Below are positions 28,601 to 35,667 of a stretch of 36,598 nucleotides of DNA, piece by piece. Made by a program: the position numbers and the translations under genes. The notes under the pieces are model-generated. The model was not told the DNA's origin. It searched no databases and saw only the letters and a program-made list of their open reading frames with translations. Source of the DNA: Cytophagales bacterium. Lineage in GTDB: Bacteria > Bacteroidota > Bacteroidia > Cytophagales > Spirosomataceae. The first letter of the stretch is position 1. Each line of letters begins with the position of its first letter. The DNA lies in contig JAAFIU010000015.1 of the NCBI GenBank assembly GCA_013298805.1, forward strand, positions 1-36,598, read 5' to 3'.

Positions 28601-28741
28601 AGATTGCGTGTATATGTAATGGCTGAAAACTTATTCTGGATTAAGAGTTCAAATTATCTTAGCCCAGACCCAGAACGCATTGACTTAGACCCTGTGCCAA
28701 TTCCAAAAACATTCACATTTGGTGTAAATGCCTCATTTTAA
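25601..28741 (+). CDS. SusC-type TonB-dependent outer-membrane transporter (fructan locus)
   Basis: 1046 aa, complete. Signal peptide about residues 1-20 (cleavage near ALA/QQ), then a carboxypeptidase-regulatory-like domain (GKVVTAETNEPLIGANILIKG), a candidate TonB box region (LSEVVVVGY), the plug with QGRVAGLYI, LIRGANTLGNNDPLYVIDGIP and VLKDASAESIYGSRASNGVIIV, and a full barrel ending in the terminal aromatic ASF. It imports oligosaccharides across the outer membrane using TonB energy, as a complex with the SusD encoded 86 nt downstream. The substrate is inferred to be fructo-oligosaccharides from the neighbouring GH32, fructokinase and sugar-sensing regulator. Confidence 0.95.
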   Translation: MKNFLLTMVALLIAVPLALAQQRTITGKVVTAETNEPLIGANILIKGTSKGATSNAEGSFTLTLSDANVTDLVVSYIGYTTKEVSIKGQSNITISLVAGKELSEVVVVGYTSSRKQDLTGAVAVVDLKPIKNISSGNPMQALQGRVAGLYIEKDGSPNGSNSRILIRGANTLGNNDPLYVIDGIPTTRPEVFQNMNPANIENIQVLKDASAESIYGSRASNGVIIVTTKNGGDTNGKVEFQFNSSVSMQSEKSMRLKMLNSVDRGKALWQASVNDGQDPAAGYGEIYNFDWNKNYSNPVLNGVSLKPFVGGDPNTPVGDTDWQDVMYKTAVVTKNDFTISAGNKNSSLEINLGQLKNTGMLKYTGYERLSGSINAVTRGFNDKVRIGLNLRMANSNETLTARDLGGASTTFLAVTLAPTIPVYQKDGSTYAGELGAGYSDRNNPLHMQDLAKWNNANRLSTFGNIFIEIQPIKNLFFKSNFGADNNNFLSKVISPTFTEGALNRTTNSLVFDQNHYLSTTWSNTLRYNLDLNNSHFKFLVGTEYIKTDLDFQNTKKEGFALQTEDYFTLNAGTGNTTVSGGSTGNRLFSQFGRVDYNFSDKYLAAVTVRRDGSSRFGTDNQYGIFPAASFGWKIDQEGFMKNNKLFSELKLRAGVGRVGNQQIGDLARLGLFDTRYGTTLAQLQGGFWEQYMNIGTAYSLSGANTGTLPSGFVQTQAANSALKWETTDEINAGIDFSILNNKLFGSFDYFTRNTTGILITPPVASALGEGQSKAVNGASKSNKGWELVLGYHGTTDGDLKYNISANFAHFRDEITELPENVRPAYAGNLVNTILGHSQFDIFGYKTNGLFQSQAEVDAAPKQVGAGAGRIRYVDTNNDGKIDDLDRTWLGTTLPTLEYGLRIDMTYKKFDLSIFGSGVAGRTGFDVYTLFNNLMKSRENVGSGVFNGWTPQNTNTSVPALTLKDNNNEGRTSDYFMVNTSYFKMRNIQLGYNIQPKSVFSRLRVYVMAENLFWIKSSNYLSPDPERIDLDPVPIPKTFTFGVNASF

Positions 28742-28827
28742 ATAGGCAAGACAGGCTTATGCTTGTCGTGGGAAAGCGAATACATGGCAGAATAAAAACC
28801 TGTCCAATAATTAAACAAGATTCAAAA

Positions 28828-30534
28828 ATGAAAAATAAAATATTTTCTCTATTACTCGTTGCAGGATTATTGACATTAGATTCTTGCAAAGACCCCCTTG
28901 AATACTCTCCAACGGGCGTATTATCATCGGCAGATTTAACTTCACCAACTGCTATTGATGGTTTAGTAACAGCGGCTTATGCGGCTATTGGCAATGGTGA
29001 TATGATTGGACCAATTTATAGTAATTGGGCGTATGGTAGTGTCCGTTCAGATGATGCCTACAAAGGTGGCGGCGGAACAGGAGACGTTGGCGAAATTGAT
29101 GCACTGGAACATTACAACTTAGTAACACCTACGATGGGAGCTTTTGTAACCCGAACTTGGCAAAACCTTTTCAAGTCGATTTCAAGAGCAAATGTTGCAT
29201 TGCGTGCTGTAAATACACTTTCGGAAGCAAATTACCCGAATAAAAAAGTTCGCTTGGCTGAATTACGCTTTTTGAGAGCTCATAGTTATTTCACGATGAA
29301 ACTTTTGTACAAAAATATTCCAATTTTTGACGAAACAGCTACAAGTGAAGATATTTTAAAAGTATCAAATGACTTGAAAAATGATGAATCTTGGAATAAA
29401 ATTGCCGCTGATTTTCAGTTTGCCATTGATAATTTACCTGTTACTCAGTCAGAAATTGGAAGAGCCAATAAAGTAGCAGCACAGGCATATTTAGCCAAGT
29501 TGAGATTGTTTCAAGCCTACGAGCAAGACGATAAACATAAGGTGGTTAATATCAATAAAACCAGATTACAAGAAGTTGTTACGCTTACGCAAGCGGTTAT
29601 TTCATCGGGTAAATATAGTTTGAGTAAAGATATTGCTGAGAACTTCATACCTGAAACTGAAAATGGTCCAGAATCAATTTTTGCCATTCAATTTAGTATT
29701 AATGACGGTACAACTGCGGGTCGTTTGAGTTATGAAGATGGTTTGAATTATCCACATGGAGCTCCACAATACGGATGTTGTGGTTTTCATGCACCAAGTC
29801 AAAACGTTGTGAATGCTCACGCTACGGATGCCAATGGACTACCGCTTTTTGATACATTTAATGATAAAATTATTGATGTAGCAACGACAACTGTTGACCC
29901 ACGTCTTGATCATACAGTTGGGATTGATGGACACCCGTACAAATATGATAATACAAAACCATTCAGTAATAGTTGGGTGCGTGACCCAGGTGTGTACGGA
30001 AATTTCCACTCAATGCGTTTTCAACAATTGGCCACAAGTGGTTCTTATTTCAAACTTGGACCATTTATGGGAACGGCCAAAAATTATGATATTCTTCGCT
30101 ATGACGATATTATATTGATTCAAGCTGAAGCATATATTGAGTTAGGACAACCAGAAAAAGCATTGCCATTAATTAACCAAGTCAGAACAAGAGCTGCCGC
30201 AAGTACAGGCAGACTCAAAAAGACCGATGGCACTTTTGCTTCAAAATATAATGTAAAAGAATATTCAAGCACTGGTTGGACGCAAGATTATGCTCGTAAA
30301 GCCTTACAATTTGAACGCCGTTTAGAATTTGCAACTGAAGGTCATCGTTTCTTTGACTTAGTGCGCTGGGGAATTGCAGAGAAGACACTAAACACTTATT
30401 TAGAGAAAGAGAAAACAAGAAGAACGTATTTATCGACAGCTAAATTTACGGCTGGAAGAGATGAATATTTACCAATTCCGCAGGCTGAAATTACATTTAC
30501 GAATGGGTTATATAAGCAAAATCCTGGGTTTTAA
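28828..30534 (+). CDS. SusD/RagB-family surface lipoprotein (fructan locus)
   Basis: 568 aa from ATG 28828; an in-frame ATG at 28759 would add 23 polar residues before the signal peptide, so it is rejected. The lipobox ends LDSC with Cys at residue 20, followed by KDPLE (acidic surface-export-like stretch). SusD hallmarks: LRFLRAHSYFTMKLLYKNIPIF, an internal binding region rich in aromatic and small residues (APQYGCCGFHAPSQ), and the C-terminal FERRLEFATEGHRFFDLVRWG and LPIPQAEI. It works with the upstream SusC. A terminator-like hairpin follows, before the GH32 gene. Confidence 0.94.
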   Translation: MKNKIFSLLLVAGLLTLDSCKDPLEYSPTGVLSSADLTSPTAIDGLVTAAYAAIGNGDMIGPIYSNWAYGSVRSDDAYKGGGGTGDVGEIDALEHYNLVTPTMGAFVTRTWQNLFKSISRANVALRAVNTLSEANYPNKKVRLAELRFLRAHSYFTMKLLYKNIPIFDETATSEDILKVSNDLKNDESWNKIAADFQFAIDNLPVTQSEIGRANKVAAQAYLAKLRLFQAYEQDDKHKVVNINKTRLQEVVTLTQAVISSGKYSLSKDIAENFIPETENGPESIFAIQFSINDGTTAGRLSYEDGLNYPHGAPQYGCCGFHAPSQNVVNAHATDANGLPLFDTFNDKIIDVATTTVDPRLDHTVGIDGHPYKYDNTKPFSNSWVRDPGVYGNFHSMRFQQLATSGSYFKLGPFMGTAKNYDILRYDDIILIQAEAYIELGQPEKALPLINQVRTRAAASTGRLKKTDGTFASKYNVKEYSSTGWTQDYARKALQFERRLEFATEGHRFFDLVRWGIAEKTLNTYLEKEKTRRTYLSTAKFTAGRDEYLPIPQAEITFTNGLYKQNPGF

Positions 30535-30575
30535 AATTGGTTTTAACTCAAAATTTGTATAGATTGGAAAATTGT

Positions 30576-30609
30576 AATGGTAGTAGATACTTTCTACTAC
30601 CATTTTCTT
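30576..30609 (+). terminator. Stem-loop terminator between susD and the GH32 gene
   Basis: A 12-bp perfect stem, AATGGTAGTAGA (30576-30587) and TCTACTACCATT (30593-30604), with a 5-nt loop, is followed by TTCTT. An ATG at 30577 lies inside the stem, which argues against it as the GH32 start. The short T-tract suggests partial termination, lowering GH32 expression relative to SusCD. Confidence 0.6.
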
Positions 30610-30630
30610 AAACTTAATTTTGAAATGATT

Positions 30631-32115
30631 ATGCAAAAATCATCAACAGGAATAATATTACTGGTTTTGTGGTCTTGTTTGACGGGTATGAGCCAAAATA
30701 TTGATAAGATTGGTAAAGAAAAGTATCGACCTCAGTTTCATTATACATCTCCTAAAAACTGGGTAAATGACCCCAATGGCTTAGTTTATCTCGACGGCGA
30801 ATATCATCTTTTTTACCAATATAACCCCTTTGGAACAAAATGGGGACACATGAGTTGGGGACACGCTGTAAGTAAAGACCTGAAAACATGGAAAACTTTA
30901 CCAATTGCCTTAAAAGAATTTGATAATACCGATGGAAGCCAGACCATGATTTTTTCGGGTTGCGTAGTAGTTGATGAAAATAATACTTCTGGGCTTTTTG
31001 CGAAGGGTTTTAAAAAAGGAATGGTAGCAATGTTTACTTCTCACGTCACGAAAGACCAAAAAGATATTGCTCAGCACCAAAGTTTAGCATACAGTTCTGA
31101 CAAAGGTAGGACGTGGAAATATTACACCAAAAATCCTGTATTAGACATTGGCAGTACCAATTTTAGAGACCCAAATGTTTTTTGGTACGCTCCCAAAAAC
31201 AAGTGGATTGTTTCAGTTGTAAAAGCGTTGGAATATAAAATTCAGTTTTATGAATCTGCCAATTTAAAGGATTGGACTTTGCTTAGCGAGTTTGGAAAAC
31301 AAGGTGATACAACTCGTATCTGGGAATGTCCGTCACTTTTTCAAATACCCGTTGAAGGAACAAATGAACAAAAATGGGTGGTGATGCTTTCCAGTGGACA
31401 TCGCCAAAATAACTATTTAGGAATGCAATATTTCGTTGGCGATTTTGATGGTAAAACTTTTACGCCGCAAAAACAAAATGAACCGTTTTTTATTGATGAA
31501 GGGAAAGATTTTTATGCAGCAGTGCCATTTTATAATCGTCCAAAATCGCAAAAAGACCCAATTATTATTGGTTGGATTAATGATTGGGAATACGCCAGAG
31601 AAATTCCAACGAGTACATGGAGGGGTAGTTTTTCTGTTCCAAGAAAGTTCTCACTTTTTCAAGAAAATGGAGTTTATCAATTAAAACAAACACCCATTGT
31701 TTCCGAATCTATTTTTACCGAAATAATTACGTTGAATGCTAACCATAAAATCAATTCACAAAAGATTAGAATGAAAGATAATCAATACCGTTTGGTTCTG
31801 AATATCAACTTATTAGCCTCAAAAGGATTTGCGTTAGACTTACTAAAAAATGCCGAAGAAAAGAGTATTTTAAGTTATAATGTAGCCACAGAAACTTTAT
31901 CGTTTGATCGTACAAAATCTGGAAATGTTGATTTCCATGAGCGATTCAAGAGTATTGAATCAATGCACGTAAAACCTAAAAATGGCAAATTGAAATTAGA
32001 TATTTTAGTAGATAAATCTATCGTTGAAATTTATGCCAATGATGGAGAGAAAGTATTAACCGATATGGTTTTTCCAACGAAAAAGAATGGGAGTGTAGAG
32101 ATTATTTGGAAGTAA
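30631..32115 (+). CDS. Glycoside hydrolase family 32 beta-fructosidase (levanase/inulinase/invertase)
   Basis: 494 aa from ATG 30631 (ATG 30625 equally possible); both place a signal peptide ending near GMSQ at the N-terminus, so the enzyme is exported. GH32 signatures: WVNDPNG with the nucleophile Asp at about residue 47, FRDP at about 178-181 (transition-state stabiliser Asp), and WECPSLF with the acid/base Glu at about 232. A C-terminal beta-sandwich follows (KLDILVDKSIVEIYAND, the family signature). It cleaves terminal beta-fructosyl links of sucrose, inulin or levan. Linkage preference and exo or endo mode cannot be told; a single enzyme with a fructokinase suggests exo action releasing fructose. 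Possible lipidation at the Cys of LWSC is less likely, since Trp at -2 is atypical. Confidence 0.94.
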   Translation: MQKSSTGIILLVLWSCLTGMSQNIDKIGKEKYRPQFHYTSPKNWVNDPNGLVYLDGEYHLFYQYNPFGTKWGHMSWGHAVSKDLKTWKTLPIALKEFDNTDGSQTMIFSGCVVVDENNTSGLFAKGFKKGMVAMFTSHVTKDQKDIAQHQSLAYSSDKGRTWKYYTKNPVLDIGSTNFRDPNVFWYAPKNKWIVSVVKALEYKIQFYESANLKDWTLLSEFGKQGDTTRIWECPSLFQIPVEGTNEQKWVVMLSSGHRQNNYLGMQYFVGDFDGKTFTPQKQNEPFFIDEGKDFYAAVPFYNRPKSQKDPIIIGWINDWEYAREIPTSTWRGSFSVPRKFSLFQENGVYQLKQTPIVSESIFTEIITLNANHKINSQKIRMKDNQYRLVLNINLLASKGFALDLLKNAEEKSILSYNVATETLSFDRTKSGNVDFHERFKSIESMHVKPKNGKLKLDILVDKSIVEIYANDGEKVLTDMVFPTKKNGSVEIIWK

Positions 32116-32145
32116 CTTCTGGAAAAACGAATTTAGTATTGTTGC

Positions 32146-32185
32146 AAATCCCTCAAAACACATCTGTTTTGAGGGATTTACTTTT
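32146..32185 (+). terminator. Rho-independent terminator after the GH32 gene
   Basis: A 15-bp perfect stem, AAATCCCTCAAAACA (32146-32160) and TGTTTTGAGGGATTT (32165-32179), with a 4-nt loop, followed by ACTTTTT. It ends the fructan locus. Confidence 0.85.
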
Positions 32186-32431
32186 TAAAACATTACCAAT
32201 TCAACATCCTATATTCATTAGCCGTGTCATTTTTAGTCCAATGAATGTTTCCTGTCTAATAATTAAAACTTTTTATTAAACAAAATGTTGTTAATTTGCA
32301 GAGGATATATTAATGCTATTTTAACACTATATTCATTCCATTTTTTTATTTAGATAATAACGATTTTCGTTTTTACTAAGAAGCTTGATTTAAAAAAGAC
32401 CTGTGGATAAATCTGACGATAGAAACAAACC
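32186..32431 (+). other. Intergenic region upstream of the MerR/B12 regulator
   Basis: AT-rich, with no gene that I can support. It must contain the promoter of the regulator, but I found no clean TTTG/TAnnTTTG pair or strong inverted repeat. Confidence 0.4.
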
Positions 32432-33310
32432 ATGAGCAATTATTCAATTAAAGACCTTGAACAGCTTTCGGGCATTAAGGCTCATACTCTCCGAATCTGG
32501 GAACAACGATACGACATCTTGAAACCAGACCGCACCGATACGAATATTCGCACGTATGATGATAAGGATTTGAAATTGGTTTTGAATATTTCCTTATTGA
32601 AAGATCATGGATATAAGATTTCGGAAATCTCTAAGATGTCTTCCGATGAAATGTCGAAAGAAGTAATGTTACTTTCTGAAAAACATTTGAATTATCCAGA
32701 CCAAATCCATGCTTTAACCATTGCTATGCTTGACTTGGATGAGGAGCGTTTTGAAAAGATTATTAGTACCAATACGCTACAATTTGGTTTTGAAAATATG
32801 ATGATTAACATCATTTACCCATTTTTGAACAGAATTGGAACGTTATGGATTACAGGTTCAATTGGCCCAGCTCAAGAACATTTTATTTCTAATTTAATTC
32901 GACAAAAATTGATTGTTGCAATTGATGGGCAATTGCCGTCTTTGAGACCAGGTGCAAAGAAGTATCTTTTGTATTTACCAGAAGGAGAAATGCACGAAAT
33001 TAGTTTACTTTTTGCTAATTATATCATTCGTTCAAGACAGAACAAAGTAATCTATTTAGGTCAAAATTTACCTTTTAATGAGTTAATTTTTGCTTGTAAA
33101 ATACATAAACCTGATGTTATTTTTACGGTAATCACTTCAGTACCAAGTCAAAATGAAATTCAGAAGTATGTTTATAAATTAGCGAAAGATTTCCCAGACT
33201 CAAAAATACTCTTAACTGGTTATCAAGTAGTTGGACAAGACATTGATTGTCCAGACAATGTAGAAATTGTAACACAGATAAAATATTTAATGGAGTTTGC
33301 AACAGAATAA
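32432..33310 (+). CDS. MerR-family regulator with cobalamin-binding domain (CarH/LitR-like)
   Basis: 292 aa. Residues 1-70 are a MerR winged helix-turn-helix (YSIKDLEQLSGIKAHTLRIWEQRY). Next comes the helical B12-binding cap with W139 and E149-H150 (LWITGSIGPAQEH), the same W-N9-EH spacing as in CarH, where these residues pack over the cobalamin. The C-terminal domain is a B12-binding Rossmann-like fold with the probable lower axial ligand H188 in GEMHEIS (ExHxxG with Gly replaced by Ser). CarH-type proteins use adenosylcobalamin as a green/blue-light sensor and repress carotenoid genes. No carotenoid gene is adjacent here, so the targets are unknown. Sensing of light or of B12 itself is inferred from conserved residues. 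Confidence 0.88.
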   Translation: MSNYSIKDLEQLSGIKAHTLRIWEQRYDILKPDRTDTNIRTYDDKDLKLVLNISLLKDHGYKISEISKMSSDEMSKEVMLLSEKHLNYPDQIHALTIAMLDLDEERFEKIISTNTLQFGFENMMINIIYPFLNRIGTLWITGSIGPAQEHFISNLIRQKLIVAIDGQLPSLRPGAKKYLLYLPEGEMHEISLLFANYIIRSRQNKVIYLGQNLPFNELIFACKIHKPDVIFTVITSVPSQNEIQKYVYKLAKDFPDSKILLTGYQVVGQDIDCPDNVEIVTQIKYLMEFATE

Positions 33311-33313
33311 TTT

Positions 33314-33341
33314 GTTAGACAAGGACATTGCCTTGTCTAAC
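33314..33341. terminator. Bidirectional terminator between convergent genes
   Basis: An 11-bp perfect stem, GTTAGACAAGG (33314-33324) and CCTTGTCTAAC (33331-33341), with a 6-nt loop, lies between the converging regulator and manC genes. T-runs are weak on the plus side; on the minus side the stem is followed by AAATTATT. Confidence 0.65.
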
Positions 33342-33354
33342 CCCTCTAACATTT

Positions 33355-34425
33355 TTATACAAATTTGATGTCTTTTTTCCCAGCATCAGCTACGAAATTC
33401 TTCACAAACTGTTCTTGTTCTTTTTCACAAATCATTAGCACGTTATCATATTCTGCCACGATATAACCGTCTAATCCTTGTACAACAACCAAGCGGTCTT
33501 TTGGCGTTTTGATGATACTGTTGGTCACGCCATAAAGCATTGTTGAACCATCAATAACATTTTCATTTTCGTCTTTTTCCGAAACTTCGTATAACGATTT
33601 CCAAGTTCCCAAATCTGACCAACCAATATCGCCAAGTACAATATGCACATTGTCGGCTTTTTCCATCACGGCATAATCAATAGAAATACTTTCACAAGTT
33701 TGGTAAACTTCATTGATAAAATCACCTTCTTTTTCTGTGAAATACACATTATCTCCCGATGAGAAAATATCGTGTAATTTAGGACTGTTGTTGGCAAATG
33801 CCTTTTTAATCGCCTGAGCATTCCAAATAAAAATACCTGCATTCCAAACGTATTCACCACTGGTTACAAACAACTTGGCTAATTCTAAGTTTGGTTTTTC
33901 ACGGAAAGTTTTTACTTTTTTCACATCATCCTGAGACTGCAAATACTGGATATAACCATAACCCGTATCAGGACGAGTGGGTGTAATGCCCAAAGTAACC
34001 AAAATATCATCTTTGGCAGAGGCTTCAAGTGCAAGATTGATTCTTTTTTCAAATTCTTTTTCTCTAAGAATAATATGGTCGGCAGGAGCTACTACAATAT
34101 TAGCTTCAGGGTTTTGCGTCGCAATTTTATAACACGCATACGCCACACAAGGAGCGGTATTTCTACGTGATGGCTCTGCTAAAATCTGACTATCCAAAAG
34201 AAATGGCAACTGCTCTTTTATCAGACCGATATAGTCATTACTGGTTACAATATAGATATTTTCCTTTGGACAAATATCCTCAAAACGGTCGGCGGTTTGT
34301 TGTAGAAGTGTTCTTCCCGTTCCAAGAACGTCATGAAACTGTTTTGGATTTTTGGTTCTACTAAAAGGCCAGAAACGAGTTCCTACGCCTCCCGCCATAA
34401 TCACTACATAATTGTTGTTATTCAT
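33355..34425 (-). CDS. manC: Mannose-1-phosphate guanylyltransferase
   Basis: 356 aa, single-domain form. The N-terminal nucleotidyltransferase signature MAGGVGTRFWPFSRTKNPKQF, followed by VAPADHII, the EKPNLELAKLF segment and YVWNAGIFIWNAQAI, identify the GDP-mannose pyrophosphorylase type. It makes GDP-mannose from mannose-1-phosphate and GTP in the cytoplasm for polysaccharide and glycan synthesis. The C-terminal part (GDIGWSDLGTWKSLYE, then a beta-helix-like tail) is normal. There is no fused phosphomannose isomerase domain. It is 48 nt downstream of the DUF3089 gene on the same strand; a functional link is not evident. Confidence 0.93.
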   Translation of the reverse strand: MNNNNYVVIMAGGVGTRFWPFSRTKNPKQFHDVLGTGRTLLQQTADRFEDICPKENIYIVTSNDYIGLIKEQLPFLLDSQILAEPSRRNTAPCVAYACYKIATQNPEANIVVAPADHIILREKEFEKRINLALEASAKDDILVTLGITPTRPDTGYGYIQYLQSQDDVKKVKTFREKPNLELAKLFVTSGEYVWNAGIFIWNAQAIKKAFANNSPKLHDIFSSGDNVYFTEKEGDFINEVYQTCESISIDYAVMEKADNVHIVLGDIGWSDLGTWKSLYEVSEKDENENVIDGSTMLYGVTNSIIKTPKDRLVVVQGLDGYIVAEYDNVLMICEKEQEQFVKNFVADAGKKDIKFV

Positions 34426-34473
34426 AATTGTTTTGTCTGTAAGGTTTTAAAAATGATGAGGTTTCCAATCATC

Positions 34474-35511
34474 TTATTTGCCTTTTGATAAATACTTGTC
34501 TATTCTAAGAGCGACATTTTCTCTGATATTTGTATAGAAAAAATTAATATCGGCACGATGCCAAACTTTTGTTTTTAATAGAAAACTTCCTGCAATATTA
34601 GGCTTATTTATCCACAACATCCCTTGGTGGTTTTGAGCATCTACTAAATTGGGGTACATTGTAAATTTCAAACCAACGCCACCTTTGTTTAAAGAAGCAG
34701 AAGCGTAAGCTTCGTCCAACGTCCATGTAAGGGGGTTGGTACTTACGGCGGTATTCAATCCTGCATTGTACCACGTTGGATAATAGTCTTTTGAGTAAGT
34801 ATTCCAAGAAACAAAACATCCTGTTTCGTCTCCTGTTTTACAAGGCTGAATATTTTCAAAAACAGTTGGTTGAGTGACAATTCCCACTAAATAGGCTGCC
34901 ACTAATTGATTTTGGAGCGGTTTATTATCAAAATATTCCTTAATCAATCTCGTTGCATGAACCGTCCCTTGGCTATGAGAGGCAATCACAATGGGGCGAC
35001 CTTGATTATAGTTTTTTAAGTAATACTCAAAAGCCTCTTTAATGTCTGAATAGGCTATGTCAAGCGATTGTTTTTTATCATTTTTATCTGTCGTCACAAA
35101 TGCGTGGTAATGAGCTTGACGATAACGAGGAGCATATATTTTGCCAGAACCATTAAAAACAGTTGCCTGATTCAGAATAGTCGAATTATCTACCGACTCA
35201 TTCATTTTCAAATCATTAACATCGGCATTCCATTCATATTGAGTTTGGGGCTTACCCGTAAATATGGTTGGATGCAAGAAAAACACGTCCACCTTTGCCT
35301 CTGCTTGTCCATCTTTCAAGTCTGATTTTAACGGAATTTGGTCTGCATTATCAATTTTGTTTGGCAAAGCCGCCCAATATTCTGTTTTTGAGTAGTCTGG
35401 TTTAGCAGGAATCAGATTTTCTGAGAAATGACTTACCAATTTAAACGGAGTTCTATTACATCCTGAAAATGAGACAATTACGACAAAAAATATACTTTTT
35501 TTAAGATTCAT
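34474..35511 (-). CDS. DUF3089-domain lipoprotein (alpha/beta-hydrolase-like)
   Basis: 345 aa. The lipoprotein signal ends SFSGC with Cys at residue 18. The body matches the DUF3089 family: YWAALPNKIDNADQIP, DVFFLHPTIF, YAPRYRQAHYHAF, and the nucleophile-elbow-like IVIASHSQGTVHATRLI, with a late GMLWINKPN segment. The fold suggests a serine hydrolase, with the Ser of SHSQG as likely nucleophile. The substrate is unknown. It probably sits in an envelope membrane and may share a transcript with manC downstream. Confidence 0.85.
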   Translation of the reverse strand: MNLKKSIFFVVIVSFSGCNRTPFKLVSHFSENLIPAKPDYSKTEYWAALPNKIDNADQIPLKSDLKDGQAEAKVDVFFLHPTIFTGKPQTQYEWNADVNDLKMNESVDNSTILNQATVFNGSGKIYAPRYRQAHYHAFVTTDKNDKKQSLDIAYSDIKEAFEYYLKNYNQGRPIVIASHSQGTVHATRLIKEYFDNKPLQNQLVAAYLVGIVTQPTVFENIQPCKTGDETGCFVSWNTYSKDYYPTWYNAGLNTAVSTNPLTWTLDEAYASASLNKGGVGLKFTMYPNLVDAQNHQGMLWINKPNIAGSFLLKTKVWHRADINFFYTNIRENVALRIDKYLSKGK

Positions 35512-35611
35512 ACCTCTGTGATTTGTATAATTTTATTAAAAAATTGTAAAAAAATTATTCTGCTTGCATAATAAATTCAAAATTAATCCCAATTTTTGCA
35601 GAATAATTTGC

Positions 35612-35630
35612 AATTTTGTATTACAAAATT
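35612..35630. promoter_or_regulatory. Perfect 19-bp palindrome in the divergent promoter region
   Basis: AATTTTGTA-T-TACAAAATT is perfectly symmetric. It lies 37 nt upstream of the TonB-receptor ATG and 100 nt upstream of the divergent DUF3089 gene. Since no gene is transcribed into it from either side, it is not a terminator and is best read as an operator candidate. Confidence 0.5.
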
Positions 35631-35667
35631 ACTATTTTTTAACCTTAATTCACTAAAAAGGCATTGT

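Noticed and set aside
28759-28827. Upstream ATG for the second SusD
   Set aside because: It would put 23 polar residues before a clear lipoprotein signal peptide; ATG 28828 gives a normal N-terminus.
30577-30630. ATG at 30577 for the GH32 gene
   Set aside because: The codon lies inside a 12-bp terminator-like stem and would bury the signal peptide; ATG 30625 or 30631 fits better.
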